NCBI RefSeq assembly: GCF_022655055.1
Contig: NZ_CP093384.1
Location: forward strand, 992,001 to 1,056,000
DNA length: 64,000 bases
From: Vagococcus sp. CY52-2
GTDB lineage: Bacteria; Bacillota; Bacilli; Lactobacillales; Vagococcaceae
Direction of reading: 5' to 3'
Notes under the pieces: model-generated
Databases searched by the model: none
What the model saw: only the letters and a program-made list of their open reading frames with translations
What the model was told of the DNA's origin: nothing
Part shown: piece by piece, positions 49,619 to 59,484 of the stretch
How positions within the stretch are numbered: position 1 is the first letter of the stretch
Layout: every line of letters starts with the position of its first letter
Made by a program: the position numbers and the translations under genes

Positions 49619-50752
49619 ATGAACATCAATACAAAATTACTACATGGTTATTCCGTTATCGACAAAGAAACTGGATCAGCCTCTATTCCAAAATACCAAA
49701 CATCCACGTTCCATCAAGATGATGTCTTCCATCATACTGGATACAACTACACTCGGTTTGGTAATCCAACCATCACAGCTGTTGAAGAATGCATTGCTTC
49801 ACTTGAAAATGCCAAATTCGGCCTAGCTTTTTCTTCAGGTATGGCAGCTATCAATTCTGTTTTATTTATGTTATCTCAAGGAGACCATCTTATCCTTGGA
49901 AAAAACATTTATGGGGGTACTTATCAGATTGTGACGGAATTTCTAACACGTTTCGGCGTGAAACATACGTTCGTTGATGAATCCGATGTTTCAGCATGGG
50001 AAAATGCCATCCAACCAAATACCAAGTTATTTTATTTAGAAACACCCTCAAATCCATTGTTAACGATTACAGATTTAAAATCTGTCTGTCATTTAGCAAA
50101 AAAACATCAAATTTTAACTGCTTGTGACAACACATTTATGACACCTATTCACCAACAACCACTCGATTTTGGGGTCGATATTGTCATTCACAGTGCCACA
50201 AAATTTATTAATGGCCATAGTGATATTTTAGCCGGACTCATTGCGACAAATGATGAAAAACTCTACTCAACGCTCAAAAAACATCAAAAAGCATTAGGAA
50301 GTATTTTAAGCGTTGAAGATGCGTGGTTATTACTTAGAGGGGTTAAAACAATGGGTCTTCGCATGAAACAATCTGTTAAAAATGCAGCTAAAATCGCAGA
50401 CTTTTTATCAAATCACGATGAAATAAAATCTGTCTATTACCCTGGACTAGCAACTCATCCTCAATCAGACATTCATCAATCACAAACACAATCTGGTGGT
50501 GCTGTTTTAAGTTTTGAGTTAAGTTGTGAAGATAAAGTCGCTGATTTCTTTAATAAATGTCAAATCCCTATTGTGGCTGTCAGTCTTGGCGGTGTTGAGT
50601 CGATTTTATCTTATCCATGGACCATGTCACATGCCTGTATGCCTGAAGAAGAACGCATCAAAATGGGTGTTACCTCAACGTTAATTCGTCTATCTTGTGG
50701 TATTGAGGATTGCGACGATTTGATTAATGATTTAGAAAATGCACTGAAATAA
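49619..50752 (+). CDS. Transsulfuration PLP enzyme (cystathionine gamma-synthase / lyase family)
   Basis: 377 residues of the Cys/Met metabolism PLP family. YTRFGNPTITAVEECIASLE near 42-61, the PLP-stacking YGGTYQI at about 98, ACDNTFMTP near 168 and the Schiff-base Lys in VIHSATKFINGHSDI (about 196); RLSCGIEDCDDLI at the end. Family members make cystathionine (MetB) or cleave it (MetC, CGL); motifs do not separate these. TTGGAGGGG precedes ATG. Divergent from the cystine symporter, so a role in sulfur supply fits. Confidence 0.88.
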   Translation: MNINTKLLHGYSVIDKETGSASIPKYQTSTFHQDDVFHHTGYNYTRFGNPTITAVEECIASLENAKFGLAFSSGMAAINSVLFMLSQGDHLILGKNIYGGTYQIVTEFLTRFGVKHTFVDESDVSAWENAIQPNTKLFYLETPSNPLLTITDLKSVCHLAKKHQILTACDNTFMTPIHQQPLDFGVDIVIHSATKFINGHSDILAGLIATNDEKLYSTLKKHQKALGSILSVEDAWLLLRGVKTMGLRMKQSVKNAAKIADFLSNHDEIKSVYYPGLATHPQSDIHQSQTQSGGAVLSFELSCEDKVADFFNKCQIPIVAVSLGGVESILSYPWTMSHACMPEEERIKMGVTSTLIRLSCGIEDCDDLINDLENALK

Positions 50753-50754
50753 GT

Positions 50755-50791
50755 AAAAGACCAAGCCACAATTGACTTGGTCTTTTTTTGT
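50755..50791. terminator. Bidirectional terminator
   Basis: AAAAGACCAAG and CTTGGTCTTTT around a loop of about 10 bases, between converging genes. Confidence 0.85.
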
Positions 50792-50792
50792 A

Positions 50793-52727
50793 TTATTTAC
50801 TGTAGTTTTTCACTTCAGCAACCACTGATTCAACAAATAATGGTAATTTCACTGTCTCAGTTTCTTTGCTTCCGTATTTACGGACATTTACTTCACCGTT
50901 GTCTAACTCTTTATCTCCCACAACAATTTGATATGGAATTTTTTGAGTTTGAGATTCACGAATCTTGTAACCCATTTTTTCATTACGATCGTCCACTTCA
51001 AAACGTAAGCCTAAACTATTTAATTGCTCTTTGATTTCAAAGGCATAGTCACTATGTAAGTCTAAGTTAACTGGGATGATTGTTCCTTGCACTGGTGCTA
51101 ACCAAGTTGGGAATGCGCCTTTATACACTTCAGTTAAGTAAGCCACAAAACGTTCCATCGTAGACACGATACCACGATGAATAACGACTGGACGATGAGT
51201 GTTTTCGCCATCTTTTCCAACATAAGTTAAGTCAAAACGTTCAGGTAATAAGAAGTCTAATTGGATAGTTGATAATGTTTCTTCCATTCCTAAGGCAGTT
51301 TTTACTTGCACGTCAAGTTTAGGGCCATAGAATGCTGCTTCGCCTTCTGCTTCAAAGTATTCTAACCCTAATTCATCAATGGCTTCTTTCAGCATTGTTT
51401 GAGCTTTTTCCCACATTTCATCATCATTAAAGTATTTTTCAGTGTTTTCTGGGTCTCTGTAACTTAAACGGAAACGATAATCTGTAATATTGAAATCTTC
51501 ATATACGGCAACCATTAATTCTAATGTACGTTTGAATTCATCTTTGATTTGATCTGGACGAACAAATGTATGACCATCATTTAATGTCATTTCACGAACA
51601 CGTTGTAATCCTGATAACGCACCTGATTTTTCATAACGGTGCATCATACCAAGTTCAGCGATACGAATTGGCAATTCACGGTAACTATGAACATCGTTTT
51701 TATAAACCATCATATGATGTGGACAGTTCATTGGACGTAATACTAACATTTCGCCATCTCCCATGTCCATTGGTGGGAACATGTCTTCATGGTAATGATC
51801 CCAGTGACCAGAAGTTTTGTAAAATTCAACGTTTGCCATAATGGGTGTGTAAACGTGTTGGTACCCTAAGCTGATTTCTTTATCCGTAATGTAGCGTTCG
51901 ATTGTACGGCGAATTGTCGCACCTTTTGGTAACCAGAATGGTAAACCAGAACCAACTTCAGGACTTAACATAAATAAGTCTAATTCTTTACCAAGTTTTC
52001 TATGGTCACGCTCTTTCGCTTCTTCACGCATTTTGATGTATTCTTTTAATGCTTTTTTATCAAAGAATGCTGTTCCGTAAACACGTTGCATCATATGGTT
52101 ATCAGAATTCCCTCTCCAGTATGCTCCAGCAACAGATAATAATTTGAAGACTTGAATACGTCCAGTAGATGGCACATGCACCCCGCGACATAAATCTACA
52201 AAGTCACCTTGCTCATAAACAGTAATCACTTCATCTTCTGGTAGGTCAGTAATTAATTCCACTTTATATGGATCTTCCTTAAACAACTCTAAAGCATCGG
52301 CACGAGAAATTTCTTTACGCACGATTGGGTTATTTTCTTTTACAATCGCCATCATCTCTTTTTCAATCGCTTCTAAGTTTTCTTCAGAGATAACCTCTTC
52401 ACCATTATCAGTGTCATAATAAAACCCATTTTCAATTGCTGGTCCAACACCAAAATGAATATTTGGGTATAAACGTTTCATCGCGTTTGCCATCAAGTGA
52501 GCTGTTGAGTGGCGTAAAATTCCTAACGCCTCTTCATGGTCTGGTGTCACGATTTCAATTGACCCATCCACTTCGATTGGTCGCTCTAAATCAATCAACT
52601 CGCCATTTAATTTACCTGCTAAGGCTTTTTTTGCTAGAGAATTGCTAATGCTTTTTGCAATATCTAATGTTGATGAGCCACTCTCAAATTCTTTGACAGC
52701 GCCATCTGGAAAAGTAATCTTAATCAT
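50793..52727 (-). CDS. thrS: Threonyl-tRNA synthetase
   Basis: Class II synthetase, 644 residues. N-terminal TGS domain (about 1-62), editing domain with the [16 protein letters not shown] zinc/His motif (about 73-88), catalytic core from about 240 with [14 protein letters not shown] (zinc Cys) and [22 protein letters not shown], and the C-terminal anticodon domain (about 540-640). Charges tRNA-Thr. The gene is preceded by a T-box leader, so it is induced when tRNA-Thr is uncharged. Confidence 0.97.
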   Translation of the reverse strand: MIKITFPDGAVKEFESGSSTLDIAKSISNSLAKKALAGKLNGELIDLERPIEVDGSIEIVTPDHEEALGILRHSTAHLMANAMKRLYPNIHFGVGPAIENGFYYDTDNGEEVISEENLEAIEKEMMAIVKENNPIVRKEISRADALELFKEDPYKVELITDLPEDEVITVYEQGDFVDLCRGVHVPSTGRIQVFKLLSVAGAYWRGNSDNHMMQRVYGTAFFDKKALKEYIKMREEAKERDHRKLGKELDLFMLSPEVGSGLPFWLPKGATIRRTIERYITDKEISLGYQHVYTPIMANVEFYKTSGHWDHYHEDMFPPMDMGDGEMLVLRPMNCPHHMMVYKNDVHSYRELPIRIAELGMMHRYEKSGALSGLQRVREMTLNDGHTFVRPDQIKDEFKRTLELMVAVYEDFNITDYRFRLSYRDPENTEKYFNDDEMWEKAQTMLKEAIDELGLEYFEAEGEAAFYGPKLDVQVKTALGMEETLSTIQLDFLLPERFDLTYVGKDGENTHRPVVIHRGIVSTMERFVAYLTEVYKGAFPTWLAPVQGTIIPVNLDLHSDYAFEIKEQLNSLGLRFEVDDRNEKMGYKIRESQTQKIPYQIVVGDKELDNGEVNVRKYGSKETETVKLPLFVESVVAEVKNYSK

Positions 52728-52754
52728 ACTATCGTCTCCTTTTAATTGTTTAAA

Positions 52755-52980
52755 TAAAAAAAGCCCTAGTAAGTCATATTGACCTACTAGGACGAATCAT
52801 CGTGGTTCCACCTAATATTTAAGACATAAATCTATGTCTCCTCGAGCGTGTTAACGGTACGACCGGTCAAGTTTCAACTCGACTTTCGAAAGTGGTCAAC
52901 ACATGCACTTATCTGGAAAACTCTCAATTATGTTTTCCTCCCTGTCAGATAGCCCTCACATATCGGTGTCTTTCTCAACA
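52755..52980 (-). ncRNA. T-box leader of thrS
   Basis: The - strand holds the T-box sequence AGGTGGAACCACG (52813-52801), then the terminator CCTAGTAGGTC / GACTTACTAGGG with a T-run (52791-52755). Upstream lie paired regions of stem I and an ACC triplet followed by A (52896-52894) that would be a threonine specifier; that assignment is tentative. Uncharged tRNA-Thr should stabilise the antiterminator. Confidence 0.9.
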
Positions 52981-53046
52981 ATTATCTTTTATTTATCTAC
53001 AGTTATATTTATAACACCTTTATAAATATAAAACAAGTACAAACAT

Positions 53047-54687
53047 TTAATTTTTTAATTTAAACGTTTTGGGTGCTACTTTTAAAATCACAGCAAACCC
53101 TACCCCAACATACAATAACGACACAATAGACAATCCTAATGCATAGTAAAGTCCTGTTGTTTTAAGTTGTAAATTTATATAGGCAAACAAATAAAAGACA
53201 CCATTCACTACTTTATAAATAGGATTGATTACTTGAAAATCACTTGTAAAAGGTTGTAGTAAATAATAAACAAATAATTCGTGAAACGAAAAAAGTAACG
53301 TTAAACTTATGATGACTAAAAGAGCAAGCCCAATCAAATGGATGGAATTAAGCCCAACAACTAGTAAATTAAATAAGATTAACCAAACTAATAAAACACC
53401 GTTCACGATACTATTGTAAAACAGGATTTTTTTAAACCTAGCGAGAAATCCACTAATTATTGCTTCTTTTGTTCGATAAAAAGGAAACGTCAACATGGAG
53501 ATATCACAATTCATAAATAAACTTTGTACCACACTTTTGCCAACTGACGTTAAATATAAAACAAAAAAGAGTGATGGGACAAGGCGATACATAAATTCTT
53601 CTAACTCACCGACACCAGACATTAATGGAAAAAACTGACTGGCTACTACTAAAGCTAAGCCTAATACACTAATACTGATTACTTTAATTAGCAATCCCTT
53701 ACCTAGTCCTTTTTTAAATCGACTAAAAAATAATGCATTTAAATAAGCATTTCCTGACAAATCATCGAAGTTCGCCTGTTCATCGATGCTCATTTTTTTT
53801 GTTAAGCCTACGCCTTCAGTAAAGTTTGTAGTTTTATTTTTCAATTCTTTATCATCGGCTTCAAAGGCATACATTGATGAGCTAACTTTTTTATCGGCTA
53901 CTAATGAAAAACGAGGATAAGATAAATAATTCTTGGCCACTAACCAACTCGCCAGAAAGTTAAAAATAATGAGTCCTATTATTACCAATAGATTAGAAAA
54001 TAAAAAACTCATAAAAGAAGATAACATGGTGAAACAAAATCCAATAACTAACGCCAACATCACTACTAATATCGCAACTTTTTTTATCCATGGATATTTT
54101 TGTAGTGTCAGTGGTAAATCTATTCTTAGCCAAATCGTACTAAAAAACACATAAGTACTACTCCCTAATAATGTGGTTAAAATAATCGGTAAGCTATTAA
54201 ACAGACCCATAACAATCAACGCAATGGTGACGACGATTAAATCAAAGCATAGTTCCAACAGAGTCATTCTTTTCAAATGAGAAGATTTATTAATTCGAAA
54301 ATTAGTGATAAACAACACATCTTTTTTATCAGGAACACTAAATAATGAGCCAAATATTGGCAAATAAAACGCAAAGACAACTAACCAAATATCAAAACTT
54401 GATAACTGACTCTCTTTAAATACAACATTAGCTAAAAATGAACTGACAAAGAAAGGAATGATACCTATTATGACTTTAATTGCTGTTGAAATAGCAAACT
54501 TAATATAGGTGAATACTTTCTTTAAGGGATAATCCGCATAAACCATTCTAACAGGAACAATTTTACCAATAAAAGGAATTCTACCAATAAAATAAAACAA
54601 ACCATTAATAAAGATAGTCCCTTTAAATAACTGCAATAAAATATATTCTGTGAGGGTTGACCTAACATTACTTATCATCTGACTCAC
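53047..54687 (-). CDS. ABC transporter permease (ABC-2/EcsB-like)
   Basis: 546-residue membrane protein with about 12 hydrophobic helices in two halves separated by a charged loop (about 265-310, ADDKELKNKTTNFTEG). It overlaps the ATPase gene by 20 bases and forms its membrane partner. The substrate is unknown; no substrate-binding gene is near, so export is likely. Downstream is the thrS leader, oriented the same way. Confidence 0.75.
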   Translation of the reverse strand: MSQMISNVRSTLTEYILLQLFKGTIFINGLFYFIGRIPFIGKIVPVRMVYADYPLKKVFTYIKFAISTAIKVIIGIIPFFVSSFLANVVFKESQLSSFDIWLVVFAFYLPIFGSLFSVPDKKDVLFITNFRINKSSHLKRMTLLELCFDLIVVTIALIVMGLFNSLPIILTTLLGSSTYVFFSTIWLRIDLPLTLQKYPWIKKVAILVVMLALVIGFCFTMLSSFMSFLFSNLLVIIGLIIFNFLASWLVAKNYLSYPRFSLVADKKVSSSMYAFEADDKELKNKTTNFTEGVGLTKKMSIDEQANFDDLSGNAYLNALFFSRFKKGLGKGLLIKVISISVLGLALVVASQFFPLMSGVGELEEFMYRLVPSLFFVLYLTSVGKSVVQSLFMNCDISMLTFPFYRTKEAIISGFLARFKKILFYNSIVNGVLLVWLILFNLLVVGLNSIHLIGLALLVIISLTLLFSFHELFVYYLLQPFTSDFQVINPIYKVVNGVFYLFAYINLQLKTTGLYYALGLSIVSLLYVGVGFAVILKVAPKTFKLKN

Positions 54688-55420
54688 CTATCACTTCAAC
54701 CACTGCATCTTGAGATTTACCCTCTTCATCAGATAACATGGCAACAATATCCGCTTCAAAACTATTCGTATGAATTTTAGTTGGATCAAACCCTGTTAGT
54801 TTACCTTTATGAAGCACCACAATCTCATCACATAAATCTTGTGCTAACTGTAAAATATGAGTGGAGAATATCACAACGGAATCTTTTTTTATTGATAAAA
54901 TCAATTCTTTCATTTCATGAGCTGCAACCACATCAAAACTCGTCAATGGTTCATCAAGTAGCAAGACAGGTGGTTGCGCCATCATCGTCGCAATCATCTG
55001 AACTTTATTTTTCATCCCATGCGAGTAGTCTTTCAGTAACCGATGGCGATCCTCTTTTTTTATCCCAACTTTTGCTAAATACTCATCTGGCGTTCGAACG
55101 TTTAACATTTTTTCCTTATTCATATCAATAAAAAACTTAATGAATTCATAACCTGTCATAAAATCTGGTAGAGTTGGGGTAGCATGAACTAACCCAACTT
55201 CTAGATCAGAAAAATCATGCTCTATCATGTCCTCTTTCAACTGAATCGTCCCTGAGTCAATAGATAAATCTTTTGATATACAATTAAAAAGTGTCGTTTT
55301 ACCCGCTCCGTTTCGACCTAATAATCCATATATTTTGCCTTTTTCAAATCGAAAACTCGCTTCATCTAAAATCACTTTATCATCAAACTTTTTCACTACG
55401 TCTTGTATGATTAACTCCAC
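54668..55420 (-). CDS. ABC transporter ATPase
   Basis: 250 residues. Walker A GRNGAGKTTLF (about 35-45), LLKDYSHGMKNKVQMIATMMA (signature YSHGM, about 128-148), Walker B VLLLDEPLTSFD and switch His in FSTHIL. The signature Ser-His-Gly-Met is the form often found in exporters of the ABC-2 type. First gene of a two-gene unit with the permease at 53047. The ribosome site is weak (GAGTGGG). Confidence 0.87.
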   Translation of the reverse strand: MELIIQDVVKKFDDKVILDEASFRFEKGKIYGLLGRNGAGKTTLFNCISKDLSIDSGTIQLKEDMIEHDFSDLEVGLVHATPTLPDFMTGYEFIKFFIDMNKEKMLNVRTPDEYLAKVGIKKEDRHRLLKDYSHGMKNKVQMIATMMAQPPVLLLDEPLTSFDVVAAHEMKELILSIKKDSVVIFSTHILQLAQDLCDEIVVLHKGKLTGFDPTKIHTNSFEADIVAMLSDEEGKSQDAVVEVIGESDDK

Positions 55421-55552
55421 TCAACCCACTCCTTTAGTTTAAATGTCCTTATAGTATATCATAAAGTGATATACTATAAAATTAGTTGTCACAAATAATT
55501 TTACGTTCTATACTAAATTGGTTAACTATTTAAAAGAAAGATGGGATGATAT

Positions 55553-56338
55553 ATGAAGATCGGTATATTTGGCGCTGGCCATATGGGAGGAGCTATGATT
55601 AAAGGGTGGGTTCGCTCAAATAATATTTCTCCAACAGATATTCTTGTAAAAGGGGGTAAAGGGGACACAGCAAAAAAACTACAACAAAATATTCCTTTTA
55701 ACCTAACTGATAATTTAGAAGATTTTGACCAAGTGGATATGATTTTTTTAGCCGTTAAAACACCTATTATTCTTCCAGTCATAAACGAATTAAAAAATCA
55801 TTTAAACAAAGACCTTCCTATTATTTCTGTATCAGCTGGTGTCCCTATTTCCTTAATGCAGGAAGCTTTAGGTGGATCTTACCCTATCGCTCAAGCTATC
55901 CCCAATACACCTGTACAAATCAATCAAGGTATTACTGGTATTGCTTACTCACAGACAATAAGTAATCTTGATAAAATCGCAATCTATGATTGTTTAAGTC
56001 TTTTGGGAACGGTAGAAGAAATTTCTGAAGATAAGATTGATATTTTTGGTACATTGGCAGGATGCGGACCAGCATTTGTTGACGTCTTTATGGAAGCTCT
56101 AGGAGATGCGGCAGTATTACATGGTATGGACAGAAAATTAGCTTATACTGTTGCTGCCAAGATGGTAAGTGGATCAGCTAATTTATTACTAGACTCTAAC
56201 AAACACCCTGGTGAATTAAAAGATGGTGTAACCTCTCCTGGCGGTACAACTATTAAAGGTATCACTGCTTTAGAAAAAGAAGGATTTAGGTATGCCACCA
56301 TCTCTGGTATTGATACCATCATGCAAAGTTACAAATAG
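55553..56338 (+). CDS. proC: Pyrroline-5-carboxylate reductase
   Basis: Last step of proline synthesis, reducing pyrroline-5-carboxylate with NADPH. 261 residues; N-terminal GIFGAGHMGGAMI, the family motif AVKTPIILPVI, GSYPIAQAIPNTPVQINQGITG near 107-128, and the C-terminal signature HPGELKDGVTSPGGTTIKGI near 222-241. AAAGATGGGATG before ATG is a moderate ribosome site. proB and proA are not adjacent. Confidence 0.93.
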   Translation: MKIGIFGAGHMGGAMIKGWVRSNNISPTDILVKGGKGDTAKKLQQNIPFNLTDNLEDFDQVDMIFLAVKTPIILPVINELKNHLNKDLPIISVSAGVPISLMQEALGGSYPIAQAIPNTPVQINQGITGIAYSQTISNLDKIAIYDCLSLLGTVEEISEDKIDIFGTLAGCGPAFVDVFMEALGDAAVLHGMDRKLAYTVAAKMVSGSANLLLDSNKHPGELKDGVTSPGGTTIKGITALEKEGFRYATISGIDTIMQSYK

Positions 56339-56379
56339 AAAAAAGCATCCACTTATCATAGTTGCTTCAGACTGTAGAC

Positions 56380-56415
56380 AAAGTATTGATAAATTTCGAT
56401 ACTTTATCTTTTTTT
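56380..56415 (+). terminator. Possible terminator of proC
   Basis: AAAGTATTGA pairs with TCGATACTTT (one G-U) followed by TCTTTTTTT. It overlaps the presumed left end of the insertion-sequence remnant, so either could explain it. Confidence 0.5.
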
Positions 56416-56444
56416 GTTAAGATAGAAGAAAGGAGTGACTATTA

Positions 56445-57212
56445 ATGTTGAAAAAACAAGATATGAGTAAACGTAATCAAATAGGTTTTTATTCATTAGA
56501 AGACTTAGTTTCACAGGAACATTTTTTAAGAGATATTGATAAATACGTCGATTTTAGTTTTATTTATCAACTTGTTGAGGATAAATATGATCAGTCTAAT
56601 GGACGACACGGATGGGTTTTAGGATATACAACGCATCCAGGTAATCAACATGATAGTCGTACTTTTATCTCTATTTACAATAAATTAAAAAGTCATTTCA
56701 CTCTGAATAAATTAGTGATGGATGCGGGCTACAAGACACCAGGTATTGCTCATTTGTTGTTTCAAGATAACTTAACATCTATTTTTCCATATAAGAGACC
56801 CATGACCAAGAAAGGTTTTTTCAAAAAATATGATTATGTTTATGACAAATACTATGATCAATCTATTTGTCCCAATATGAAAACATTAACTTATACGACA
56901 ACTAATCGAGATGGTTATCGAGAATATAAAAGTAACCCTCACGATTGTATGACGTGTTCTTTAATAAATAAATGTACGCAATCAAAGGATAAGAGAAAAT
57001 AAGTTCAACGTCATTTATGGGAAGATGATATGGAACGATGTGAGGACATACGTCATTCCATTGGAATGAAATCTATCTATAATAATCGTAAACAGACGAT
57101 TGAGAGGTTATTTGGAACAGCCAATGAATTTCATGGATTACGTTATACCAACTTAATAGGCAAAGAAAAAATGCACATGAAAATTGGGCTTATTTCGCAT
57201 GTCTTAATATAA
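56445..57212 (+). pseudogene. IS1182 family transposase, broken
   Basis: Begins like IS1182 transposases (QIGFYSLEDLVSQEHFLRDIDKYVDFSFIYQLVEDKY), then jumps after SNGRHG to WVLGYTTHPGNQHDSRTF, so the middle with part of the DDE site is deleted. A TAA interrupts at 57001, and the tail (HSIGMKSIYNNRKQTIERLFGTANEFHGLRYTN) carries the last catalytic Glu region before ending early. Intact proteins have about 550 residues. Not functional. Confidence 0.85.
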
Positions 57213-57414
57213 AAAAATTAGCAAAAATGCTTAAATTAAGAGACCTAGAGGGCTCTATTTTTTTGTCTATTTTTAATTATTTACCTACATTAATCATTGG
57301 ATTGTCTTCACTCTGAAACTATATTGAATAATATAGTTTGGATATTTGCAGTTATTTTATTATTATTTGATGCTTTTACAATTGGTGTGCCTAAAAAGAT
57401 ACAAGGTAAAAACA

Positions 57415-57781
57415 ATGAGTGAAGGATTGAAAACGATTAAAGAGCTGGCGGATGAGTTAGGTGTTTCCAAACAAGCTATTCAATATCATATAAAATCATT
57501 GACAAACAAAAACCGACAAACAAAAAGAACCGAATATTAATCAATATTTGTTAAATGAAATTGAAGAAGTTAAGAAAAATAGGGATAAACAATTAGCAGT
57601 TAAAGATAAACAAATAGAAAATAAAAACATTCAAATTGCACAAATGCAAAATCTGCTAGATCAGCAACAACGTTTAGCCCTACAAGATAAAAAATTGCTG
57701 GAAGAATACAAGGCAGAGAATGATAGCTTTAAAGCCCTTAAAAAGCAAATAGAAGTCTTAAATGATAAAATAATCGGTTGA
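57415..57781 (+). pseudogene. DUF536 plasmid-type protein, frameshifted
   Basis: MSEGLKTIKELADELGVSKQAIQYHI is the helix-turn-helix start of DUF536 proteins that accompany rep genes on lactococcal and enterococcal plasmids. The frame ends at 57540; the family's coiled-coil part (QIENKNIQIAQMQNLLDQQQRLALQDKKLLEEYKAE) continues from 57548 in another frame. The C-terminus is short. No rep gene or origin is seen next to it. About 30 codons in another frame just before (IVWIFAVILLLFDAF) look like the end of a lost membrane protein. Confidence 0.7.
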
Positions 57782-57803
57782 TTCTTCGCAAAACGAAGAA
57801 TCA
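57779..57803. repeat. Perfect hairpin after DUF536 remnant
   Basis: GATTCTTCG and its complement around CAAAA. No T-run follows directly, so termination is uncertain. Confidence 0.4.
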
Positions 57804-57981
57804 CAAATACAATTTTTTGAATCTCTTCCAATTGGCACAATATCAAGCGCAATCACTCATTCCAGTGATCTAGACGTGCTTAGAATGGCAATCTCAACAT
57901 TAAATATAACTTTATTAAATACTAATGATTGCATTAAAAATTGCTTTTTGAGATAATTGCTAAAAAAGTGAGGATTCTCAA

Positions 57982-58278
57982 ATGGATAACAAAGATATAG
58001 AGCTGATTCAACAAATGGAAAACAAATATGACACTTTTATGCCAGTCTTAACTAATTTAATTGATAGTGTTGAAAAATTTAACTCAATTTACAATAATTA
58101 TATTGAATTAAAAAATTTTTATGGTAGTGAAAAATGGTTTGAATATATGGAAATTGAAAAGATCCCAGTAAAATGTGGTGTTTTATCAGAAGACCAATTA
58201 TTTGATATGATTGGTGATCATAATGAACTTCTTGGAGTATTACTTGACCTAACTTCAAAAATGTACAAAAATTTTTAA
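57982..58278 (+). CDS. DUF4298 protein
   Basis: 98 residues with the DUF4298 pattern: a helical first half, YIELKNFYGSEKWFEYME (about 40-57), KCGVLSEDQLFDMIGDHNELLGVLLDLTSKMY. Function unknown; members are common in Lactobacillales and often lie near mobile genes. No classical ribosome site, only GTGAGGA about 10 bases before the ATG. A weak hairpin with GCACC / GGTGC follows. Confidence 0.7.
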   Translation: MDNKDIELIQQMENKYDTFMPVLTNLIDSVEKFNSIYNNYIELKNFYGSEKWFEYMEIEKIPVKCGVLSEDQLFDMIGDHNELLGVLLDLTSKMYKNF

Positions 58279-58484
58279 AAAAAATAAGCACCACTTAAGG
58301 TGCCATTTCCTGCCTGCTGAACTCATTTTTAGTGACTTTTTATATAGTTTTGATTTTGTTTTATTTTCATCTAACTGTAAACCAAATTATCACAAACGCT
58401 TATATATCAATGAAGTTTACTATAAATTTACACTGTTTAAATGCTAGGTTTAATTCTACAAATTATTTTGAATTTTATTTCAGG

Positions 58485-58672
58485 TAATTACTGGAAGAGT
58501 AAGTAGACCAGTCTTTAACGTCACTTCCAATTATAGCTAATTCTTTATGAGCATTAATAATTCCCATTGTTGTCAATTTTCCAGCTTCTAAAATTACGAC
58601 GTAATCACTTAGTTTTTCTTCTAATCGATTTTTAAAACTGAAATCAATGGAGCGTTCTTTATCTTTATATCA
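58485..58672 (-). pseudogene. C-terminal fragment of an unknown protein
   Basis: About 60 codons on the - strand without start: FSFKNRLEEKLSDYVVILEAGKLTTMGIINAHKELAIIGSD-like reading up to the stop at 58485. It ends abruptly on the right where the recombinase remnant begins, so it was probably cut by that insertion or by a deletion. Family not recognised. Confidence 0.4.
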
Positions 58673-59235
58673 AAGATTCAAATATCTTAAAAATGGTGCA
58701 GGATACACTACTTGATAGTTTTCGTGCTGGTCGTCGCAACTGTACAATTTTCCAAGCTGGGAAAGCGCCCTTTCTACGTGTGAGTGACGTCATGAAATTA
58801 AGAAAAACAGATGTCTTTAATCTTGATGGAACAGTCAAACAAACTGCATTTATTCATGATCAAAAAACAGGTAAGGGAAATACGTTATATTTAAAACCTG
58901 TCCAACAAGATTTAACGCTTTATCATGCATGGCTCATCCAACAAAATATGAATTCAGAGTGGTTATTTCCTTCAACTTCTCGTCCTGATCGTCCTATTAC
59001 TGAGAAACAGTTTTATAAGATTATGGCACGAGTTGGTGATCTTTTAGGAATTAACTATCTAGGAACGCATACCATGCGTAAAACAGGCGACTATCGGGGC
59101 TATACGTAGTCAAACTATAATATTGGTTTAGTGATGCATTTATTAAACCATTCAAGTGATGCTATGACCTTAACGTATCTTGGATTAGATCAAGCTAGTC
59201 GAGAAACGACGTTAGACCAAATTGATTTTGGGTAA
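58665..59235 (+). pseudogene. Tyrosine recombinase, broken
   Basis: Reads as a one-domain recombinase related in pattern to the intact one at 4353: LRVSDVMKLRKTDVF (first Arg), DQKTGKGNTLYL, EWLFPS, then GTHTMRKTG (HxxR). A TAG at 59107 replaces a Gln codon in a YTQSNYN-like motif; the frame goes on with HLLNHSSDAMTLTYLGL (catalytic His and Tyr) to a stop at 59233. The start is also missing. Confidence 0.8.
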
Positions 59236-59249
59236 TGAATGTTTAGAAC

Positions 59250-59281
59250 TTAGTAGTCGTCCAAAAACGACTACTTTTTTT
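59250..59281 (+). terminator. Terminator after the recombinase remnant
   Basis: AGTAGTCGT and ACGACTACT around CCAAAA followed by seven T. Confidence 0.83.
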
Positions 59282-59414
59282 GTTGAATCGTACGAGGACG
59301 ATTCGATGCTTTTGACTTGTAAGAACAGGATTGAATGAAGCAATACTGTTCGCATATTTTTAGTGGATGAACAAACAAAATACGAGAGATTTTTTGTTTG
59401 TTTATACATGGTTT

Positions 59415-59455
59415 TAGAAAAAAAGAGACGATTTTGGAAGAAGAAAATCGTCTCA
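59415..59455 (-). terminator. Terminator of the BceAB-like unit
   Basis: GAGACGATTTT and AAAATCGTCTC around GGAAGAAG, with a seven-T run on the - strand. Confidence 0.82.
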
Positions 59456-59484
59456 GAGTGAAGACAAACCAATTACTCTGTTTT

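Larger units (their letters stand above)
56368..57276. mobile_element. Remnant of an IS1182-type insertion sequence
   Basis: Holds the decayed transposase (56445-57212). Possible ends are TAGACAAA at 56375-56382 and its complement at 57262-57269; these 8-base matches are weak and no target duplication was found. At about 0.9 kb it is half the length of intact IS1182 elements (1.8-1.9 kb), in line with an internal deletion. Confidence 0.5.
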
